Below are positions 6,357 through 10,416 of a DNA stretch of 10,416 nucleotides, in pieces (position 1 is the first letter of the stretch; each line of letters begins with the position of its first letter). A model generated the notes under the pieces. That model saw only the letters and a program-made list of their open reading frames with translations. It was not told where the DNA came from and searched no databases. Made by a program: the position numbers and the translations under genes. The DNA comes from Chitinophagaceae bacterium UBA2375 (GTDB taxonomy: Bacteria > Bacteroidota > Bacteroidia > Chitinophagales > Chitinophagaceae): the NCBI GenBank assembly GCA_002343985.1, contig DDTB01000009.1, positions 1 through 10,416 on the forward strand, read 5' to 3'.

Positions 6357-7073
6357 TTAGATGGCCTGGTGGTTAAATGGCTGCAGGGCCATTTCGCTGA
6401 TAACACCGGAAGCGGGTTGTTGGCAAAGGAACCAGATGGCCCGGGCGGCTTCTTCGGCGCGGATCATTTTATCTTTTTGTACACGCAGGTCTATATTGTC
6501 CCAAAAAGGGCTGTCCACCCCACCCAAAAACAGGTTCGTCATCCTCACTTCGGTCCGTTTCAGTTCCTCGCGGATGCTTTGCATCATGCCCACCAAACCG
6601 TATTTGCTGGCGCTGTAAGCTGCGGAGCCCGCCATGGGCACTTTCCCCAACACGCCGGGTACCTGCAGGATCAAACCTTTATTGGCTTCTTTCATCGCTG
6701 GCAGAAAAGCGCGGATCAGCAGGAAAGGGGCAAACAAGTTAACCTGTAAGGTTTTCATGAAATCATGCTCATCCAATTGCGCGATGGGCTTGATGATACC
6801 AATGCCTGATACATTAATAAGGATATCCACCTGCGGGAACACGGCAAAAACGGCATCCCGCAATCCTTGCACCTGTTCGGGTACACTCAGGTCAGTGGCT
6901 TTGGCCTGGGATGCATCGATGGGCAACTGACCTGCCAGCGCGGAGAGCTTGGCTTCATCCCTTCCCGTCAGGAACAAGTTTGCTCCTGATGTTTGCAGCA
7001 TCCTGGCCAATGACTGGCCGATACCACCGGTGGCCCCGGCCAGTACAATGAATTTTCCCTTTAATGATTCCAT
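6357..7073 (-). CDS. SDR-family protein lacking the catalytic serine
   Basis: A 238-residue Rossmann-fold protein of the classical short-chain dehydrogenase/reductase type. The N-terminal nucleotide-binding motif GATGGIG (13-19) follows a beta strand. TGRDE (36-40), with the Arg after the second strand, suggests NADP(H). NVSG (87-90) replaces the usual NNAG, N112 fits the structural Asn, and YSASK (153-157) supplies catalytic Tyr and Lys. The residue 13 positions before the Tyr, normally the catalytic Ser of an ISS motif, is Gly140 in the string QVPGVLG, and the usual PG motif after strand six reads LGGVDSPFW. It may therefore be a weak or altered oxidoreductase or a non-catalytic nucleotide-binding protein. 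Its substrate is unknown. It is divergent from the photolyase operon, with 51 bases between the start codons. Confidence 0.88.
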   Translation of the reverse strand: MESLKGKFIVLAGATGGIGQSLARMLQTSGANLFLTGRDEAKLSALAGQLPIDASQAKATDLSVPEQVQGLRDAVFAVFPQVDILINVSGIGIIKPIAQLDEHDFMKTLQVNLFAPFLLIRAFLPAMKEANKGLILQVPGVLGKVPMAGSAAYSASKYGLVGMMQSIREELKRTEVRMTNLFLGGVDSPFWDNIDLRVQKDKMIRAEEAARAIWFLCQQPASGVISEMALQPFNHQAI

Positions 7074-7087
7074 GATAAAATTTTATC
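7074..7087. promoter_or_regulatory. Perfect 14-bp palindrome between divergent SDR and photolyase genes
   Basis: GATAAAATTTTATC is a perfect palindrome immediately upstream of the SDR start codon and about 37 bases upstream of the photolyase ATG. The two divergent genes share only a 51-base gap. No clear -33/-7 promoter is visible in either direction, so at least one promoter must lie inside a coding region or depart from the consensus. A shared operator is plausible; the AT-only core could also arise by chance. Confidence 0.4.
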
Positions 7088-7124
7088 CATAAACAATGTG
7101 TCGGGTAAATTGTTTGTTGCATCT

Positions 7125-8600
7125 ATGGGCCGCGAAGCTTGTATCATATTCCCAAACCAGTTATTCCCGGATCACCCCGCTTTACAAAAAGGGCGCCCGG
7201 TCTGGTTATTGGAGTCTGACCTTTTTTTTACACAGTACGCGTTTCACCAAAAAAAACTCGTCTTTCACAGGGCTTCCATGAAAGCCTATGCCGACAAGCT
7301 GGAGAAAAAAGGACATGATGTTTTTTATATTGATTGCATGGATCCGCGCAGTTCCCTAAGCGGATTGATCCCCTACCTTGCAGCTAATGGCACACAGGAA
7401 TTGCACTGTGCAGACCCGGTTGACGACTGGCTGGTGAAAGGGATCAAAAGAACGGCAAAAACTTATGGCATCACCTATACCATATATAATAATCCTGCAT
7501 TTTTCCTTTCTCAATCAGATATAGAAAATTATCAACCACCCGCATCCGGTTACCTGCAGGCTTCCTTTTATCAGCAGCAACGAAAAAAACTCGGCATGCT
7601 GCTCGACGCGTCGGGCAAACCACTCGGGGGCAAATGGAGTTTCGATGCGGATAACCGTGACCGTTATCCCGCTCATAAACAACCGCCGCCCCTGCCTAAA
7701 ACAAAAAAAACTAAATACGTGGAGGACGCGTTGGCATGGGTGGCAAATACATTTCCGGGAAACCCCGGTATTGCTGATGATTTTTTTTATCCGGTTATGC
7801 ATGAAGAAGCGCTCGATTGGCTGCATGATTTCCTGCAATATCGTTTTGCAGATTTTGGTAGATATGAAGATGCCATGGCCAGGCAGCACACATTCCTGCA
7901 CCATTCGGTGTTGAGCCCGTTGATCAACAGTGGATTGCTCACGCCCCGCGAAGTAATGGATAAAGCGCTTGGTTTTGCTTCCAAACACGAAATCCCTTTA
8001 TCGTCGGTGGAAGGTTTTTGCAGGCAGGTGATTGGCTGGCGCGAGTTCATCCGCATGATCTACATAAAGCAAGGCGTGGCTCAACGAAACGGGAATTACT
8101 GGCAGTGTAATCGCGATATACCTCCCTCATTTTATACCGGCACCACGGGCATCGCCCCGGTTGACATCGTAATTAAACGGGTGCTGCAACATGGCTATTG
8201 CCACCATATCGAACGGTTGATGGTATTGGGGAATTTCATGCTGCTCTCCGGCTTCCACCCAAACCAGGTGTACCGATGGTTCATGGAATTGTTTATAGAC
8301 GCGTACGATTGGGTGATGGTGCCTAATGTATATGGCATGAGCCAGTTTGCGGATGGCGGTTTGATGTGCACCAAACCCTATATCAGCGGCAGCAACTACA
8401 TCATGAAAATGAGTGATTTCCCGAAAGGGCCCTGGCAGCAAACCTGGGATGGACTATTCTGGAATTTCATGCACAAAAACCGTGAATTCTTCCTGCAAAA
8501 CCCAAGGCTCGGCATGCTGATCCGCACTTTCGATAAAATGCCCGAAAGCAAAAGGCTGGCACATCTCCAAAACGCTGAACAATACCTCAACAGCTTATGA
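7125..8600 (+). CDS. PhrB/FeS-BCP-type cryptochrome-photolyase family protein without the Fe-S cysteines
   Basis: A 491-residue protein of the deoxyribodipyrimidine photolyase-related family, whose PhrB-type members are bacterial 6-4 photolyases with FAD, a lumazine antenna and a 4Fe-4S cluster. The N-terminal alpha/beta domain (about 1-130) begins GREACIIFPNQLFPDHPALQ. The helical FAD domain has EGFCRQVIGWREFIR (about 296-310), HHIERLMVLGNF (360-371), WFMELFIDAYDWVMVPNVYG (385-404) and FADGG then TKPYISGSNYI (408-426). The His-His pair before IERLM matches the conserved active-site histidines. The region that normally carries MSDYCxxC and ACPFN reads MSDFPKGPWQQTWDGLFW (429-446), so cluster cysteines are absent. 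The start is ATG 7125, as GTG 7098 is weaker and lies nearer the divergent gene. The stop overlaps the next start as ATGA. The function may be 6-4 repair or light sensing. Confidence 0.92.
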   Translation: MGREACIIFPNQLFPDHPALQKGRPVWLLESDLFFTQYAFHQKKLVFHRASMKAYADKLEKKGHDVFYIDCMDPRSSLSGLIPYLAANGTQELHCADPVDDWLVKGIKRTAKTYGITYTIYNNPAFFLSQSDIENYQPPASGYLQASFYQQQRKKLGMLLDASGKPLGGKWSFDADNRDRYPAHKQPPPLPKTKKTKYVEDALAWVANTFPGNPGIADDFFYPVMHEEALDWLHDFLQYRFADFGRYEDAMARQHTFLHHSVLSPLINSGLLTPREVMDKALGFASKHEIPLSSVEGFCRQVIGWREFIRMIYIKQGVAQRNGNYWQCNRDIPPSFYTGTTGIAPVDIVIKRVLQHGYCHHIERLMVLGNFMLLSGFHPNQVYRWFMELFIDAYDWVMVPNVYGMSQFADGGLMCTKPYISGSNYIMKMSDFPKGPWQQTWDGLFWNFMHKNREFFLQNPRLGMLIRTFDKMPESKRLAHLQNAEQYLNSL

Positions 8601-9079
8601 CCCGAAAAAAACCTTGGAACAGGGTAAACCTGCCAGTGTACAGCATCTCAAGCAAAGGCCCCGGCGGGTTTAATATGAACATCATTACCTACACGGTCCC
8701 TGTGAGCATGAAACCCAAAAGATTGATCTGCGCGGTATACCATGGCAGCCAGACACTCGATAATATCCGCAGGGAAAAACAGGCAGTGCTGCAATTGCTG
8801 CATGAAGACCAGTACCGCCTGGTAGACAAACTCGGAAAACGCAGTGGAAAAAACACCGACAAACTAACGGCATTGAATAAACGCAATTTATGTACGGAGT
8901 GGAAAGGGTTTCCCGTGCTAACAGGCGCGCTTGCATGGATGGAATTAAAAGTGCTGGATGAAATGGAGGGTGGCGACCACAGGCTATTCCTCTGCGAAGT
9001 ACAGGCATGGAAAAACAATAGTGAAGGCGAACCGCTCACGCTCGACATGCTCAGGAAAAAAAATATCATCAGGGGATAA
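8597..9079 (+). CDS. Flavin reductase-like FMN-binding protein
   Basis: A 160-residue protein matching the flavin reductase-like split-barrel fold. The core runs from about residue 10, including NMNIITYTVPVSMKPKRLIC (26-45), AVYHGSQTLDNIRRE and LHEDQYRLVDKLGKRSGKNTDK (69-90), to about 130 (LFLCEVQAW). Such proteins bind FMN and may reduce flavin with NAD(P)H. Its ATG overlaps the photolyase stop by four bases, and the DUF2256 gene follows after nine bases, so it is part of the same transcript. A role in supplying or reducing flavin for the flanking FAD-dependent photolyases is an inference from context. The sequence alone does not show whether it is a true reductase, a pyridoxamine-oxidase-like protein or a flavin carrier. 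Confidence 0.85.
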   Translation: MTRKKPWNRVNLPVYSISSKGPGGFNMNIITYTVPVSMKPKRLICAVYHGSQTLDNIRREKQAVLQLLHEDQYRLVDKLGKRSGKNTDKLTALNKRNLCTEWKGFPVLTGALAWMELKVLDEMEGGDHRLFLCEVQAWKNNSEGEPLTLDMLRKKNIIRG

Positions 9080-9088
9080 TGGCTTGAT

Positions 9089-9259
9089 ATGAAGACAATC
9101 AAAAAATCAGACCTGCCGCATAAAACCTGCATCGTTTGCCGGCGCCCGTTTTCATGGAGAAAAAAATGGAAGGATTGCTGGGATGAAGTGAAATATTGCA
9201 GCGACCGGTGCAGGGGGATGCGCCCGCAAAAAAATAACAGCAAAGAAAAGCATGAATAA
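9089..9259 (+). CDS. DUF2256 family small zinc-ribbon-like protein
   Basis: A 56-residue protein: KKSDLPHKTCIVCRRPFSWR near the N-terminus, then KKWKDCWDEVKYCSDRCRG. Cysteines at 14 and 17 (CxxC) and 37 and 41 (CxxxC) should bind one zinc, and the pattern LPxKxC..C.RPF.WRKKW...WDEVKYCS.RCR is characteristic of DUF2256. Its biochemical function is unknown, but members of this family are often found beside cryptochrome/photolyase genes. The ATG is nine bases after the flavin reductase-like gene, and the last eight bases overlap the start of the next photolyase gene, so translation is probably coupled. A C-terminal Lys/Gln-rich tail (about 45-56) is probably disordered. Confidence in the gene is high because of the conserved motif and the operon fit. 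Confidence 0.9.
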   Translation: MKTIKKSDLPHKTCIVCRRPFSWRKKWKDCWDEVKYCSDRCRGMRPQKNNSKEKHE

Positions 9260-10355
9260 TACCAAATGGCCCGTTGATTACGATGAAATCATTCAGCGCG
9301 TGCAGGATGTGCATCCTGTATTGTACGCCAAAACCCGCAATTTTATAGACGGAAAGGTCAGTCGCCTCTCTCCGTATATTTCGAGGGGCGTGATCAGCCT
9401 GCCCCTGGTATTGCGGACCGTCTTGCAGAAATACAAACGCTTTGATGCGGAAAAATTCATCCAGGAACTGGCCTGGCGCGAATACTGGCAAAGGACCTGG
9501 GAAGATAAAAGCGATGCCATTTTTTCGGACCTGAAAAAGCCGCAGGATGACGTGGGGCATTTCCAGGTACCGCTTGCCATATTGGAAGGTCGTACAGGCA
9601 TCACCGTTATAGACAAAGAAATCAGGAACCTGGCAGAAACCGGTTATATACATAATCATATCAGGATGTACATAGCCTCGATAACATGCAATATCGGTAA
9701 GGCGCACTGGTGGCAGCCCGCGAAATGGATGTACTATCATTTACTGGATGGCGACCTGGCCAGCAACAGCCTGAGCTGGCAATGGGTTGCCGGCTCAAAC
9801 GCGTCAAAAAAATATTACTGTAACCAGGATAACGTTAACCATTACACGAAAACAATGCAGGCAGGCAGTTTCCTATACCATACATACGATGAATTACCCG
9901 GGTTGCCGGTACCGGAAGTATTGCGCGACCATGGATTGCCATTATTGCAGGTTTCATTGCCGGAGAGCACACTGACTGAAAGCGATGCCCAAAAAATATT
10001 TGTGTACAACAGCTACAACCTCGACCCTATGTGGCGCAGGGATGAAAAAGGCTTGCGGGTGTTACTGATGGAACCTTCACATTTTAATGAATTCCCGGTT
10101 TCGCAGGTTGTGATGCAATTTATACTGGACCTTTCCCGCATGGTCCCCGGCATACAGGTATTCTGCGGTTCATACCAGGAATTAAAGACAATGTATCCAA
10201 ACGCCATATGCTATTTTAAAAAACACCCGCTGACCAAACACTATACCGGCTTCGCCGATGATCCGGAATATTTATTTCCGGGCGTAACGGGATACTACCC
10301 ATCCTTTATGGCTTACTGGAAACAATGTGAAAAGCAACTGAAAAAATTATCCTGA
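9252..10355 (+). CDS. Photolyase FAD-binding domain protein lacking the N-terminal antenna domain
   Basis: A 367-residue protein in which the photolyase FAD-binding helical domain starts almost at the N-terminus (about 10-210); the N-terminal alpha/beta antenna domain of ordinary photolyases is missing. Visible motifs are SRLSPYISRGVIS (37-49), ELAWREYW (72-79, matching E. coli Glu274/Trp277), TGYIHNHIRMY (130-140; Asn135 and Met139 match Asn341 and Met345, and His136 replaces Arg342) and DGDLASNSLSWQW (166-178; Asn172 matches flavin-contacting Asn378, Trp176 matches Trp382). Trp153 fits Trp359, but the third triad Trp is unclear. Residues about 247-345 form a second, alpha/beta-like region (IFVYNSYNLD, RVLLMEPSHF, IQVFCGSY) that could be a relocated or unrelated Rossmann domain. 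It is the last gene of the four-gene operon, and its start overlaps the DUF2256 stop. It may repair pyrimidine dimers or act as a photoreceptor. Confidence 0.9.
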   Translation: MNNTKWPVDYDEIIQRVQDVHPVLYAKTRNFIDGKVSRLSPYISRGVISLPLVLRTVLQKYKRFDAEKFIQELAWREYWQRTWEDKSDAIFSDLKKPQDDVGHFQVPLAILEGRTGITVIDKEIRNLAETGYIHNHIRMYIASITCNIGKAHWWQPAKWMYYHLLDGDLASNSLSWQWVAGSNASKKYYCNQDNVNHYTKTMQAGSFLYHTYDELPGLPVPEVLRDHGLPLLQVSLPESTLTESDAQKIFVYNSYNLDPMWRRDEKGLRVLLMEPSHFNEFPVSQVVMQFILDLSRMVPGIQVFCGSYQELKTMYPNAICYFKKHPLTKHYTGFADDPEYLFPGVTGYYPSFMAYWKQCEKQLKKLS

Positions 10356-10357
10356 AC

Positions 10358-10416
10358 CCCTGGCGCAAGTGTTCGGCGAAGCCGCCACTTGTGCCTACCA
10401 AAACCCGCCCAGTTTA
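10358..10416 (+). repeat. Dispersed two-hairpin repeat, copy 3 (cut by window end)
   Basis: The copy begins two bases after the stop of the last photolyase gene. Its first hairpin is the most complete of the three: arms GGCGCAAGTG (10362-10371) and CACTTGTGCC (10386-10395) pair over 10 bp with one G-T, enclosing CGGC-GAA-GCCG. The linker CTACCAAAACCCG follows, and then CCCAGTTTA, the start of the second hairpin, is cut by the window edge. By position it could act as a 3' hairpin of the photolyase operon transcript, though no T tract is visible. Confidence 0.75.

Noticed and set aside
6189..6749. A 186-residue plus-strand open frame over the proline dehydrogenase/SDR junction
   Set aside because: It is a shadow antisense to the SDR gene and the intergenic region, with no recognisable motifs and a composition typical of antisense reading.
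9099..9740. A 213-residue minus-strand open frame across DUF2256 and the second photolyase
   Set aside because: It is antisense to two genes with clear family motifs and has no recognisable domain itself.
1..10416. CRISPR array, tRNA, rRNA or insertion sequence
   Set aside because: There are no regularly spaced repeats, no cloverleaf-like or rRNA-like segments and no transposase frame. The three structured repeats are kilobases apart and do not form an array.

Overview
The window looks like a chromosomal segment of a Bacteroidota bacterium, probably of the Chitinophagaceae or a close relative. The evidence is the protein families present, the near absence of Shine-Dalgarno sequences, and two promoters on the minus strand that fit the Bacteroidota consensus TTTG-N19/20-TAnnTTTG exactly. 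GC content is moderate. The toxin-antitoxin segment (about 4.2-4.98 kb) is visibly more AT-rich than the rest.

Layout. Positions 1-154 hold an AT-rich hairpin and the first copy of a dispersed, hairpin-forming repeat. At 155-2674 (+) is an Lhr-type DEXH helicase of the ligase-associated DNA damage response set. It is followed directly by a second, expanded repeat copy and by a minus-strand terminator. At 2905-3414 (-) is a small unrecognised four-helix membrane protein with its own clear promoter. At about 3533-4192 (+) is the PdeM-type metallophosphoesterase of the same DNA-damage set. At 4207-4856 (-) is a HigB/HigA-like toxin-antitoxin operon with a palindrome over its promoter. At 4985-6226 (-) is a monofunctional proline dehydrogenase and at 6357-7073 (-) a short-chain dehydrogenase-like protein lacking the catalytic serine.

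From 7125 to 10355 (+) four genes are packed with 4-8 bp overlaps or a 9 bp gap: a PhrB-type (bacterial 6-4 / FeS-BCP family) photolyase-like protein, a flavin-reductase-fold protein, a 56-residue DUF2256 zinc-ribbon-like protein, and a second photolyase-like protein. They look like one light-dependent DNA repair operon. A third copy of the hairpin repeat starts two bases after its last stop codon and is cut by the window end.

How the genes fit together. Two DNA-repair sets dominate: part of the ligase-associated module (helicase and PdeM; the ligase and exonuclease partners are not in the window) and the photolyase operon. The most unusual points are the photolyase operon, where the PhrB-type protein has lost its iron-sulfur cysteines and the second photolyase lacks the N-terminal antenna domain but carries an alpha/beta-like domain at its C-terminus, and the structured repeat, found in the same orientation after plus-strand genes with stem-preserving differences between copies.
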